Below are positions 28,111 to 36,051 of a stretch of 64,000 nt of DNA, piece after piece. The notes below the pieces were generated by a model. That model made no database searches, was not told the origin of the DNA, and saw nothing but the letters and a program-made list of their open reading frames with translations. The first letter of the stretch is position 1. The number at the start of each line of letters is the position of its first letter. This stretch comes from Sulfurovum sp. XGS-02. Lineage in GTDB: Bacteria; Campylobacterota; Campylobacteria; Campylobacterales; Sulfurovaceae. Both the position numbers and the translations under genes were made by a program. The stretch is taken from positions 310,001 through 374,000 of the forward strand of contig NZ_CP093312.1 in NCBI RefSeq assembly GCF_023213175.1. The letters run 5' to 3'.

Positions 28111-28296
28111 CACAGGTACACTTCTGATAGTGTATCTAATACACCATCATCAGCCAACATTGTAAAATGATGACAATACAATAGATTTACATTGAAAAAA
28201 TCTTATGATTACGGTTGTATGTTAATATTGAGAAAGGGGATAAACGGTTTTGTATATTGGAAAAAGTGTAATGTGGGGGGGATGTATAATATGAAT

Positions 28297-28319
28297 AAGT
28301 CCACCTTGAAGATGGACTT
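28297..28319 (-). terminator. Terminator hairpin of rpsR
   Basis: AAGTCCA (28297-28303) pairs with TGGACTT (28313-28319), 15 bases past the rpsR stop on the minus strand; flanking A/T bases extend it. It could also end narB transcripts coming from the other side. Confidence 0.6.
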
Positions 28320-28334
28320 TATGTAAGCTAAAAT

Positions 28335-28598
28335 CTATTTAAGGTTTTCAAATGGATTTTCAACAACATTTTTTCTATCTACGATATAAGGAATAAGTGC
28401 TGTTTGTCTAGCTCTTTTGATAGCTCCTGTAACAAGCTCTTGGTGTCTTTTACAGTTACCAGTGAGTCTTCTTGGCATGATTTTAAATCTCTCGCTAAGT
28501 GAGAATTTAAGTAATCCCAAGTCTTTGTAGTCTATATAGTCTACTTTTGATTCACAATATTTACAAAATCTTTTTTTGAATTTTCTTCTTTCTGCCAT
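28335..28598 (-). CDS. rpsR: 30S ribosomal protein S18
   Basis: 87 residues, [17 protein letters not shown]..., with the conserved core [30 protein letters not shown] and [13 protein letters not shown]. The N-terminal CKYC plus a later Cys suggest the zinc-binding (C+) form. In Helicobacter and Campylobacter rpsR follows ssb in the rpsF-ssb-rpsR operon. Here ssb lies 29 kb away on the same strand, and rpsR instead has its own copy of the rpsF promoter and leader. Confidence 0.97.
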   Translation of the reverse strand: MAERRKFKKRFCKYCESKVDYIDYKDLGLLKFSLSERFKIMPRRLTGNCKRHQELVTGAIKRARQTALIPYIVDRKNVVENPFENLK

Positions 28599-28603
28599 GG
28601 TGG

Positions 28604-28689
28604 TCCTTTTGGTTTAATAGCCCATATACATTCGAGTTCTCTTTAACTCGTTCAAAAATGAGCAAGAATTTTGAAGCGATATAATACTG
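28604..28689 (-). promoter_or_regulatory. rpsR promoter and leader, copy of the rpsF leader
   Basis: Bases 28604-28625 are identical to 58705-58726, and 28653-28672 to 58770-58789, followed in both by GAAGCGATAT. On the minus strand the order is a -10-like TATTAT, the conserved CTTGCTCATTTTTG, a hairpin (28633-28638 with 28645-28650), the conserved ATGGGCTATTAAACC and AAAGGA as ribosome site. GCUCAU (28658-28663) can pair with AUGGGC (28620-28625) around the inner hairpin. A structured leader for S18 control is likely. Confidence 0.75.
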
Positions 28690-29097
28690 TAATTTGACTT
28701 TGATTTTTCTTATATAATATAATTTATGTTCAGATTGCACCAACATGTATAGAGACATAAGCAGTAGAATAAGGTACCAAGAATGGCAATGCTCAAATAG
28801 AATTATATAGTTTAATATAGGTGGAATAGTGAAAATCAAAAAATAAAAATAAGATACAATCACTATTAAGTATTAAATATATTGTAAATAGGTATAATTA
28901 TTGTTATCTGAAGATGAGTATGTTTTCATCTGCTTAAGTACTTACTTTTGAAATTATTTCTGTAGCAGTTTTCCCTTTTAAATCGAAGAAATGAGTTCAC
29001 CTAAGTATTTTCATGAAGTGACACTTTTTTCTCTATATTTTTTACTTATTTCTATCTCAATTTTTTATCAACATTTAAATATACAAAATAATTATGT
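28690..29097. other. AT-rich gap at the left edge of the island
   Basis: About 400 bases without a credible gene; a 100-codon frame on the minus strand overlaps the rpsR leader and is not convincing. A TATAAT at 28893-28898 is the only promoter-like hexamer I can point to. This is the left junction of the segment separating rpsR from ssb. Confidence 0.5.
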
Positions 29098-29103
29098 TAG
29101 AAT
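29098..29103 (+). promoter_or_regulatory. Promoter (-10) of the tetR-hydrogenase operon
   Basis: TGTTAGAAT forms an extended -10 with its hexamer at 29098-29103. It overlaps the first possible ATG at 29094, which makes the downstream TTG at 29130 the better start. No TGAAT-N4-ATTCA palindrome is seen here, so the regulator does not appear to control itself through that motif. Confidence 0.5.
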
Positions 29104-29129
29104 GCTTTAAATACAAAAAAAGGATATTT

Positions 29130-29723
29130 TTGAAGATAGAAGATAAAAAAGCATTAAAAAGAGAGTCTATTATACAAACTGCCTTGCAACTTTTCTCTAT
29201 AAACGGTTTTCATAAAACAACTATACCTGATATTGCAGGAAAACTTCATATGAGTGTTGGAAATGTATATAATTATTTTTCATCTAAAGATATTTTGGCA
29301 CAAGCAATCATCAAATATACTTCAGAGGCATTAGGCGAGAAAATAAGAGAAGTTAATATGATGGATATAAGTGCTAAAGAGAAAATCCACAAAATAGTTG
29401 AAGTTTATTTTACTATGGCAAAAGAAAAACCTGAAATGATAGACTATTTCCTGCGCGTTTACTTGTCTAACAGAGAAGTATTTTCTGATGGTTGTGAAGG
29501 TATGGTATGTGTTTCTGGATTTATTACTGAGATTATGATTTTCTTTGATAGTGCTGTTTCTTCAAAAGAGTTACGCGATCAGGACTTTTTTTCTGCTTTT
29601 GGACTTTTTATGGGTTATTTGGGTGGGATGGTATTTCTCAACGGTGAAAATGTTTTGCCTAATGATATAGATTATTATATAGATGACATTTCGAATAACA
29701 TTTATAACGCTTTAAAGGCGTAA
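29130..29723 (+). CDS. TetR/AcrR-family transcription regulator
   Basis: 197 residues from TTG, which has AGGA five bases upstream. The N-terminal DNA-binding domain is canonical: ALKRESIIQTALQLFSINGFHKTTIPDIAGKL followed by MSVGNVYNYFSSKDILAQAII. The C-terminal ligand domain is helical with two Cys (GCEGMVCVSG). It lies three bases before a [NiFe]-hydrogenase small-subunit gene, so the three genes are almost surely one transcript. The island carries a repeated palindrome of the size TetR dimers bind; this protein is the prime candidate. Its effector is unknown; H2 or redox state relayed by the hydrogenase is my inference. Confidence 0.9.
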   Translation: MKIEDKKALKRESIIQTALQLFSINGFHKTTIPDIAGKLHMSVGNVYNYFSSKDILAQAIIKYTSEALGEKIREVNMMDISAKEKIHKIVEVYFTMAKEKPEMIDYFLRVYLSNREVFSDGCEGMVCVSGFITEIMIFFDSAVSSKELRDQDFFSAFGLFMGYLGGMVFLNGENVLPNDIDYYIDDISNNIYNALKA

Positions 29724-29726
29724 AAG

Positions 29727-30623
29727 ATGACAGGCCAAAACAAACCTAAATTGCTTTGGCTACAGTCCATTACTTGCAATGGGAACACGCACTCTTTTTT
29801 AAATCATCCAGACCTTTTTTCTATACTTTCACATTTTGAACTCGTACATCATCCTGCACTTGATACCGACTATAGTATGGAAGATATTATAGCAGGTGTA
29901 GTCCCTTGTGATGTACTCATCCTTGAAGGGTCTTTTCGCGAAGTTGGCTTTGTAAAAGGTGGGGTGGAAGTGTCATCTCTTATAGAACTATATGCAGAAA
30001 AAGCTAAGCATATTATCTCAGCAGGAACATGTGCAACGTTTGGTGGGATATTTAAACAAAAGGATCCTAAGAGTATTTCTGGTTTTTGTTTTGATGGAGA
30101 GGAAAAAACAAAGCGTTATCAAATCTATGCTTCTAAGCTCATTTCACTCCCGGGTTGTCCCATACATCCTAAGTGGCTCTCTTATGTACTTTTAATGATA
30201 GCGGGTAAGAAGGACATTCCTAGAGACAATTTGCACCGTCCTGTTGAGCTTTATGGGTACACTGTGCATACGGGCTGTACACGTAACGAGTACTTTGAAT
30301 GGAAGATAGACACAAAAAACTTTGGACTCAAAGAAGGGTGTCTTTTTTATGAACAAGGCTGTCAAGGACCTTATACGCGAGGAAGTTGTAATAAGATATT
30401 ATGGAACGACACAAGTTCTAAAACACGTGTAGGTACACCATGCTTTGGTTGTACCGAACCTAACTACCCAGGGGAGTCATTGTTTAGTACAAAAACCAAT
30501 ATGGGAATCCCCGATAAGATGCCTTTAGGTATTCCAAAACGTGCATACTTGACGCTCACGGGTGTGACTAAGAGTTTCCACATTAAACGTTTTTCAGAGC
30601 GAATTATGGAATATGATAAATGA
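29727..30623 (+). CDS. [NiFe]-hydrogenase small subunit, cytoplasmic group 2-like (sensor-like)
   Basis: 298 residues without Tat signal or membrane anchor, so cytoplasmic. It starts KPKLLWLQSITCNGNTHSFLN, matching group 2 small subunits. The first cluster motif is C17-x-G-N20 instead of CxGC. Other cluster motifs follow: AGTCATFGG, LPGCPIHP, HTGCTRNEYF, EQGCQGPYTRGSCN and CFGCTEPNYPG. Partner of the large subunit that starts four bases before its stop. The tetR partner and the unprocessed large subunit point to sensing rather than bulk H2 oxidation. Confidence 0.86.
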   Translation: MTGQNKPKLLWLQSITCNGNTHSFLNHPDLFSILSHFELVHHPALDTDYSMEDIIAGVVPCDVLILEGSFREVGFVKGGVEVSSLIELYAEKAKHIISAGTCATFGGIFKQKDPKSISGFCFDGEEKTKRYQIYASKLISLPGCPIHPKWLSYVLLMIAGKKDIPRDNLHRPVELYGYTVHTGCTRNEYFEWKIDTKNFGLKEGCLFYEQGCQGPYTRGSCNKILWNDTSSKTRVGTPCFGCTEPNYPGESLFSTKTNMGIPDKMPLGIPKRAYLTLTGVTKSFHIKRFSERIMEYDK

Positions 30624-31921
30624 ATAAAGTCACTATTAAACAACTTATAGAGAAGATAGAAGGCGAAGCAGAACTTGACTTTACGTTTAATAAAGGTAAG
30701 ATTGAAGATGTAAATATAAACTTTGGATTCTACCGTGGCATAGAAGAGATACTTAGAGGTAAAGATGCACGTGATGCATTAGTAATTACTCCACGCGTGT
30801 GCGGCATCTGCAATCATGCACATTTATTGACAGCAGTACGCGCCATTGAAAATGGTTATGAAAATGCAGGACTAAGGGTGAACCTAAGTTCCAAGGCGAA
30901 TGACATACGAGAATTTACTTTAGCTTGCGAACTCATACAAAACCATGTAAAGTGGTTTTACTTGACCATTATCCCACAGTTTGAAAAATATGTGGGTAAA
31001 CAAAGTAATGAGAATTATGCTATTAAGGCAACGTATCTTTCAAGTATTATTACTAAAGCTTTGGCTATATTCGCAGGACAATGGCCTCATTCTTCTTATG
31101 CAGTACCAGGTGGTGTAACTTGTGATCCTACACATCTTGATGTAATGCAAGCAGAAAGTCTAGTATATGAGTGTATTAAGTTCTTTGAAGACGTAATGAT
31201 AGGAGGATCTATGGATACGTATTTAACTATAGATTCAGTTACTTCATTGAATCAAATAGAAGGTGATTTTGGAAATTTATTGCATCTTATATCTGTGAAT
31301 GATATGGTAAAAGCTGGAAAGACTCATGGTAGATTTATCGTCTTTGGAGATTGTTCAATTTTTAAGCCAGGTAAATCGATCATTACTACAGTATCAAATG
31401 TTGATACAAGCTACGTAGAAGAAGAAATACAACCAGGTACTATGGCTAAGGCAGTGACTTACAAACAAAAGTTGTATGAAGTTGGACCACTTGCTAGAGG
31501 GATGGTGGCTAAAACACCTATAGTTAAAAGTTTGCATAAAAGTTACAAGGATTCTATGTTCACACGTATCTTTGCACGTGTGCATGAAGTTGCACTATTA
31601 CTGGAATATTCTAAAAATTTACTGCAAAATCTAAAGCTTGATGAACCTTCATGTGTATTAGATAAAAATGTTAGACCTGATGAATTTGAGGGAACAGGTG
31701 TCGTGGAAGCTGCAAGAGGTTCGCTGATACATAAGACGAGAGTAAAGGATAGAATCATCACAAACTATGATATCATTACCCCAACGCAGTGGAACCTCAG
31801 TCATGGAACAAAAGAAGAACAAGGCATCGCCGTACAAGCTATGATAGGTACCAGCAGCATTGAAGAAGCAACATTTATCTTTCGTACTTTTGATGTTTGC
31901 TCTGTCTGTACTACACAATAA
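30620..31921 (+). CDS. [NiFe]-hydrogenase large subunit without C-terminal extension (sensor-like)
   Basis: 433 residues. The N-terminal nickel motif is RVCGICNHAH (C61, C64, H68). The C-terminal one is DVCSVCTTQ (C427, C430) and ends the protein; Pro after Asp is replaced by Val and the usual His/Arg by Gln. Normal large subunits carry about 15-20 extra residues that a protease removes after nickel insertion. Lack of that tail is the known hallmark of H2-sensing hydrogenases (HupV, HoxC). I considered a frameshift, but the small subunit also fits group 2 and the frame is otherwise full length. Confidence 0.86.
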   Translation: MNKVTIKQLIEKIEGEAELDFTFNKGKIEDVNINFGFYRGIEEILRGKDARDALVITPRVCGICNHAHLLTAVRAIENGYENAGLRVNLSSKANDIREFTLACELIQNHVKWFYLTIIPQFEKYVGKQSNENYAIKATYLSSIITKALAIFAGQWPHSSYAVPGGVTCDPTHLDVMQAESLVYECIKFFEDVMIGGSMDTYLTIDSVTSLNQIEGDFGNLLHLISVNDMVKAGKTHGRFIVFGDCSIFKPGKSIITTVSNVDTSYVEEEIQPGTMAKAVTYKQKLYEVGPLARGMVAKTPIVKSLHKSYKDSMFTRIFARVHEVALLLEYSKNLLQNLKLDEPSCVLDKNVRPDEFEGTGVVEAARGSLIHKTRVKDRIITNYDIITPTQWNLSHGTKEEQGIAVQAMIGTSSIEEATFIFRTFDVCSVCTTQ

Positions 31922-31950
31922 ATCAATAAATTAAACTATTTTCAATAAAT

Positions 31951-32009
31951 TGAATACCTATTCATTTTATTTTAAGCTTCCTTTATCTACTATACTGAAT
32001 CATTATTCA
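31951..32009 (+). promoter_or_regulatory. Promoter with two TGAAT-N4-ATTCA operators, upstream of the cytochrome gene
   Basis: Palindromes TGAATACCTATTCA (31951-31964) and TGAATCATTATTCA (31996-32009) stand 45 bases apart. The -10 TATACT (31991-31996) shares its last base with the second one. The sequence between them (TTTAAGCTT and TACTATACT) is almost the same as in the hydA promoter at 32885-32943. Confidence 0.72.
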
Positions 32010-32063
32010 TTTTTAATATAAATATATTTAATGATATAAAATAAATAAAATAGGAAATACTTA

Positions 32064-32831
32064 ATGCATAATAAAGTGATGAGTCAACTAAATCTTCCTT
32101 CTCTTAGTATTTCAGTGAGAACACTGTTTACAGGTTACTTATTGGTTATGGGGATAGGATTCTTAATGGCAGGGATGCAAATTTTGCTTACACATGGTAT
32201 GGCAGATGGTAAAATAGGTGTATCAGTCGAAGACGTAGTATATAGTTATCATGGAAATAGAAACAGTAGTAAACTTGAAGTGAAATTACACGGTTCTATG
32301 AAAGACAAAGCCAATGATAAGGATAGGGCAACACTTGTAAAGTGGGCAAGAGAAGGTGCACCATTAGAACATTGGAAAAAAGAAGTACAGCCTATATTTG
32401 AAGCGAACTGCGTACAGTGTCATAGTACCATACCGGGATTAACTTCCTTTAAAGAGTATGAAGATACGGCAGAAGTAGCCAAAGTGGATATGGGTGCATC
32501 GGTTGATTCTCTTACAAGGGTATCTCACATACATCTTTTTGGTATTGCATTTATCTTCATCTTTGTGGGGTTTATTTTTTCTTTGGCAGTTGGAATTAAT
32601 GCAAAACTTAAAGCTTTTATTATTGCTATACCGTTTGCATTCCTGATCATTGATATCTCATCTTGGTGGATTACATCCATATTCCCAAGCTTCGCATGGT
32701 TTACAATAATTGGTGGTTTTGGATACATCATGGCATTTTCTTTTATGTGGATAGTATCAATCTATCAAATGTGGGTATTAGCTGGCAATAGTACTACATA
32801 TAGCAGTAATGAATGGTCTGATCAACCATAG
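32064..32831 (+). CDS. Membrane-bound mono-heme c-type cytochrome-like protein
   Basis: 255 residues. One N-terminal membrane segment (LFTGYLLVMGIGFLMAGMQIL), then a periplasmic domain ending in IFEANCVQCHST, a single CxxCH heme-c site near residue 118. Three more membrane helices follow (HLFGIAFIFIFVGFIFSLAVGI; AFIIAIPFAFLIIDISSWWI; FTIIGGFGYIMAFSFMWIVSIYQMWVLA). I do not recognise a named family. Its promoter is a near duplicate of the hydA promoter just downstream, so it probably serves electron transfer with the uptake hydrogenase. Start ATG with AGGAAA upstream. Confidence 0.78.
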   Translation: MHNKVMSQLNLPSLSISVRTLFTGYLLVMGIGFLMAGMQILLTHGMADGKIGVSVEDVVYSYHGNRNSSKLEVKLHGSMKDKANDKDRATLVKWAREGAPLEHWKKEVQPIFEANCVQCHSTIPGLTSFKEYEDTAEVAKVDMGASVDSLTRVSHIHLFGIAFIFIFVGFIFSLAVGINAKLKAFIIAIPFAFLIIDISSWWITSIFPSFAWFTIIGGFGYIMAFSFMWIVSIYQMWVLAGNSTTYSSNEWSDQP

Positions 32832-32884
32832 GATTAATATTTATTATGTAGTTTAATAAATTTTTAATAAATATTTAACTAAAA

Positions 32885-32943
32885 TGAATAATGATTCATT
32901 TTAGTTTAAGCTTATATTTTATACTATACTGAATGTTCATTCA
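32885..32943 (+). promoter_or_regulatory. hydABC promoter with two TGAAT-N4-ATTCA operators
   Basis: TGAATAATGATTCA (32885-32898; the palindrome extends into flanking AAAA/TTTT) and TGAATGTTCATTCA (32930-32943), again 45 bases apart. The -10 TATACT (32925-32930) overlaps the second site by one base. A protein bound there would block RNA polymerase. Confidence 0.75.
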
Positions 32944-32961
32944 CTTAAAAAAGGAGAAACG

Positions 32962-34200
32962 ATGAGTATGGATAGACAAGAATCCGTAAAAAAACTTTTT
33001 ACGGCACAAAGTGCGAAAGTAGAAACAAATAAAGGTGATGCCTATTATGATGAATTATATGATAAATGTCAAAATAGACTTAAAGAATTAGAAAAATTAC
33101 AACCTCTAAATAATAGAATGGATTTCAGAGAAAGTATTGAAGAGGAAGGTATAGAGAGAAGAGATTTCCTTAAGTGGGCATCTGCAACGACTGCAATGTT
33201 GATGCTACCTGCATCATTTACCCCACTTGTTGCTCAAGCTGCTGTTTTGATGAATCGCGTACCAGTAATATGGATAGAACTTCAAGATTGTGCTGGCAAC
33301 TCGGAAGCACTTTTAAGATCAGATGGACCACAAATAGATGAGATTATCTTAGATATCATCTCTCTTGAATTTCATGAAACACTTCAGGCAGCTTCTGGTC
33401 ACCAAGCTGAGAAACAAATGGATGAAGCTGCAGAGCATTTTCATGGAAAATATCTTCTATGTGTAGAAGGTGCGATTCCTATGGGCATGAACGGTCAGTA
33501 TGGAACAATTGGTGCAAAAGCTGAAACATTCCATGACCATTTACTGCGTATGTCTGAAGGTGCTGCGGCTGTAGTTGCCATAGGATCTTGTGCAACGTAT
33601 GGTGGTATCCCTGCAGCTGCACCAAATCCTACAGATGCTGTAGGTGTTATGGATGTTGTGAAAGGTAAGCCAGTTATAAATATACCAGCATGTCCTGCCA
33701 ACCCTTCAAATATGGTAGGGGTTATTTTACACTATGTATTGACTGGTTCTATACCTGAACTTGATTCTCTGCTTAGACCAAAGTTTGCTTTTGGTTATAG
33801 AATACATGACAACTGTGAAAGAAGAGCGCACTTTGATGCTGGAGAATATGTTGAGGAATGGGGTGATGAAGGTGCGAAAAATAACTTCTGTCTCTATAAA
33901 GTAGGATGTAAAGGTCCTATGACATTTAATAACTGTTCAATTATTAGATATAACGAAGGCGTGAATTGGCCTATTGGTGTTGGTAGAGGTTGTATAGGTT
34001 GTTCTGAGCCAGATTTCTGGGACAAATATGCGTATGAAAGACCGATGTCAGATGCAAATATTAAAGCCCCTACAGGTGGCGTTGAAAAGACGGTTGATGA
34101 GTTTGGTTTAGGTTTACTCACAGCAGCAGGTATAGGTATAGGTATTCATGCGGCAGCAAGTGCAATTGCAGGTAAAAGAGTAGATAAAGGAGAGTCATAA
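32962..34200 (+). CDS. hydA: Membrane-bound uptake [NiFe]-hydrogenase small subunit
   Basis: 412 residues. An unusually long leader precedes the Tat motif RRDFLKWASA (RR at 66-67) and its hydrophobic stretch, so the folded heterodimer is exported with the large subunit. Then follows IWIELQDCAGNSEALLRS, where the first cluster motif is C110-AG-N113. Further cluster ligands are GSCATYGG, PACPANP, HDNCERR, CLYKVGCKGPMTFNNC and GCIGCSEPDFWD. A C-terminal hydrophobic helix (GLGLLTAAGIGIGIHAAASA) anchors it. Closest in kind to group 1b HydA of Wolinella and Helicobacter. AAGGAG before ATG. Confidence 0.93.
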   Translation: MSMDRQESVKKLFTAQSAKVETNKGDAYYDELYDKCQNRLKELEKLQPLNNRMDFRESIEEEGIERRDFLKWASATTAMLMLPASFTPLVAQAAVLMNRVPVIWIELQDCAGNSEALLRSDGPQIDEIILDIISLEFHETLQAASGHQAEKQMDEAAEHFHGKYLLCVEGAIPMGMNGQYGTIGAKAETFHDHLLRMSEGAAAVVAIGSCATYGGIPAAAPNPTDAVGVMDVVKGKPVINIPACPANPSNMVGVILHYVLTGSIPELDSLLRPKFAFGYRIHDNCERRAHFDAGEYVEEWGDEGAKNNFCLYKVGCKGPMTFNNCSIIRYNEGVNWPIGVGRGCIGCSEPDFWDKYAYERPMSDANIKAPTGGVEKTVDEFGLGLLTAAGIGIGIHAAASAIAGKRVDKGES

Positions 34201-36041
34201 TGCAAATTAATAATCAAGGAACAGTTACTGAATCAATGGAATCAGTAGACTCAAAGGGCTATCATAAAACTGACAGATCAGGTAAAAAGCATATTATTGT
34301 TGATCCAATTACAAGAATTGAAGGTCATCTTAGGATTGAAGCAGTAATAGATAAAGATAATACGATTGTAGATGCATTTAGTTCATCAACAATGTTTAGA
34401 GGAATAGAAACAATACTTAAAGGAAGAGACCCAAGAGATTGTGGTTTGATGGCTATGCGTATTTGTGGTGTATGTACTGGTACACACTACCAAAGAAGTA
34501 TTGAAGCGGTAGAAGATGCATTTGATATTACTATCCCTAAAAATGCAAGACTTGTTAGAAATTTAATTCAAGGAGCTCTGTATATACATGATCATCTTGT
34601 ACACTTCTATCATTTACATGCACTTGATTTTGTCGATGTTGTAGCGGCAACCAAAGCAGACCCTTATTTAACAGCAGTTGAAGCAGCTAAATGGGGTAAG
34701 GTGGCAGGGGTTGCTCCATATATCTCAGATCCCAATGAATTTAAAGTTATTCAGGAGCGTATAATCAAGTTTGTAAAAGAGGGAAGGCTGGGTATCTTTG
34801 GTAATGGATATTGGGGTAACGATCATTATGAACTTACACCAGAACAAAATCTGATTGGTGTGGCTCACTATCTTAAAGCACTTGATATACAACGAGATAT
34901 GGCAAAGATGCAAGCTATTTTTGGTGGAAAGAACCCTCACCCTCAATCTATCGTTGTTGGTGGTGTTACTTGTGTTCAAGATATTAAAAATCCTGCTAGG
35001 ATATCGCTTTATCAGCAATTGCTGAAAGATTCTACAGATTTTGTTAAGAGGGCATATCTTCCAGATATTTATATGGCAGGTACTATGTATGCTAAAGAGG
35101 CAACAGATACCGATGCAACATATAAAGGTGTAGGTGGGACAGGTGGAGGAATACTCTCCTATATGACTTATGGAGATTTTAGACTTGACGATACAGGTTT
35201 TTATAATTCAGCAACTCTTTTCCCTTCAGGTCTTGTACTTGATGGTGATATCAGCAAAGTATTTGAAGTTGAGCAAGAAAAGATTACGGAAGATGTAACA
35301 CATTCTTGGTATGAAGGTACAGGTGCTCCTGAACATCCATATGAGGGGACAACTATCCCTAAATTTACAGGGCTTGAGAAAAAAGAAGATGGATATTCTT
35401 ACTTAAAAACAGATGAAAAGTACTCTTGGATTAAATCTCCTCTTTATGATGGTAAAAAAGTAGAAGTTGGGCCACTTGCTCGTATGGTGGTTGGATATGC
35501 AAAAGGCGATAAGAGAATTAAAAAATATGTAGGTAATTTTTTAAAAAGATCAGGATTGCCATTAACTGTTCTCTTCTCAACTGTAGGTAGAACAGCTGCA
35601 CGGGCTATTGAAACTGAGCTTATGTGTGATGCGATGAAGGAGTGGGTTGGCGAGTTGGCAAAAAATGCTGCAATGGGTGACCTTAGTACATGGACAGAGT
35701 TTGATTTTGATAGTGTAAGTGTTGATACAAAAGGTGTCGGACTTGCTGAAGCACCAAGAGGATCTTTAGGACACTGGGTAAAAATCAAAGATGGAAAGGT
35801 TGAAAACTATCAAGCCGTTGTTCCATCAACGTGGAATGCAGGCCCTAGAGGTCCAAATGGTGAAATGGGTGCTTATGAAGCAAGTCTTATAGGTACAAAA
35901 GTAGCTAACCCTGAGGAACCGTTAGAAATTATTAGAACTATTCATAGCTTTGATCCTTGTATTGCTTGTGCGGTACATGTAGTGGACACAAAAGGTAAGG
36001 AGTTAGCTGTATATAAAGTTGACCCTACCTGTGCCTTCTAA
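34200..36041 (+). CDS. hydB: Membrane-bound uptake [NiFe]-hydrogenase large subunit
   Basis: 613 residues carrying the NiFe active site: N-terminal RICGVCTGTH (C89, C92, H96) and C-terminal DPCIACAVH (C587, C590, H593). After H593 comes a 20-residue tail that a maturation protease must remove. No signal of its own; it rides with HydA. Start overlaps the hydA stop by one base (TAATG). Oxidises H2 in the periplasm and passes electrons to HydC and quinone. Confidence 0.95.
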   Translation: MQINNQGTVTESMESVDSKGYHKTDRSGKKHIIVDPITRIEGHLRIEAVIDKDNTIVDAFSSSTMFRGIETILKGRDPRDCGLMAMRICGVCTGTHYQRSIEAVEDAFDITIPKNARLVRNLIQGALYIHDHLVHFYHLHALDFVDVVAATKADPYLTAVEAAKWGKVAGVAPYISDPNEFKVIQERIIKFVKEGRLGIFGNGYWGNDHYELTPEQNLIGVAHYLKALDIQRDMAKMQAIFGGKNPHPQSIVVGGVTCVQDIKNPARISLYQQLLKDSTDFVKRAYLPDIYMAGTMYAKEATDTDATYKGVGGTGGGILSYMTYGDFRLDDTGFYNSATLFPSGLVLDGDISKVFEVEQEKITEDVTHSWYEGTGAPEHPYEGTTIPKFTGLEKKEDGYSYLKTDEKYSWIKSPLYDGKKVEVGPLARMVVGYAKGDKRIKKYVGNFLKRSGLPLTVLFSTVGRTAARAIETELMCDAMKEWVGELAKNAAMGDLSTWTEFDFDSVSVDTKGVGLAEAPRGSLGHWVKIKDGKVENYQAVVPSTWNAGPRGPNGEMGAYEASLIGTKVANPEEPLEIIRTIHSFDPCIACAVHVVDTKGKELAVYKVDPTCAF

Positions 36042-36051
36042 GGAGTATATT

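Noticed and set aside
28561-28863. 100-codon open frame on the minus strand upstream of rpsR
   Set aside because: It covers the conserved rpsR leader and part of rpsR in another frame, is made mostly of hydrophobic low-complexity codons from AT-rich DNA, and has no ribosome site.
29094-29129. Longer start of the TetR protein at ATG 29094
   Set aside because: That ATG overlaps a -10 element and lacks a ribosome site, while TTG 29130 has AGGA at proper distance and family-like length.
30620-31921. Sensor-like hydrogenase large subunit as a gene truncated by a late frameshift
   Set aside because: The bases after the stop give no usual maturation tail in other frames as far as I can see, the end at CxxC plus three residues matches H2-sensor proteins, and the partner subunit is of the same group.
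35444-35788. 114-codon antisense frame within hydB
   Set aside because: Lies completely within a well-conserved gene, has shadow-type composition and no ribosome site.
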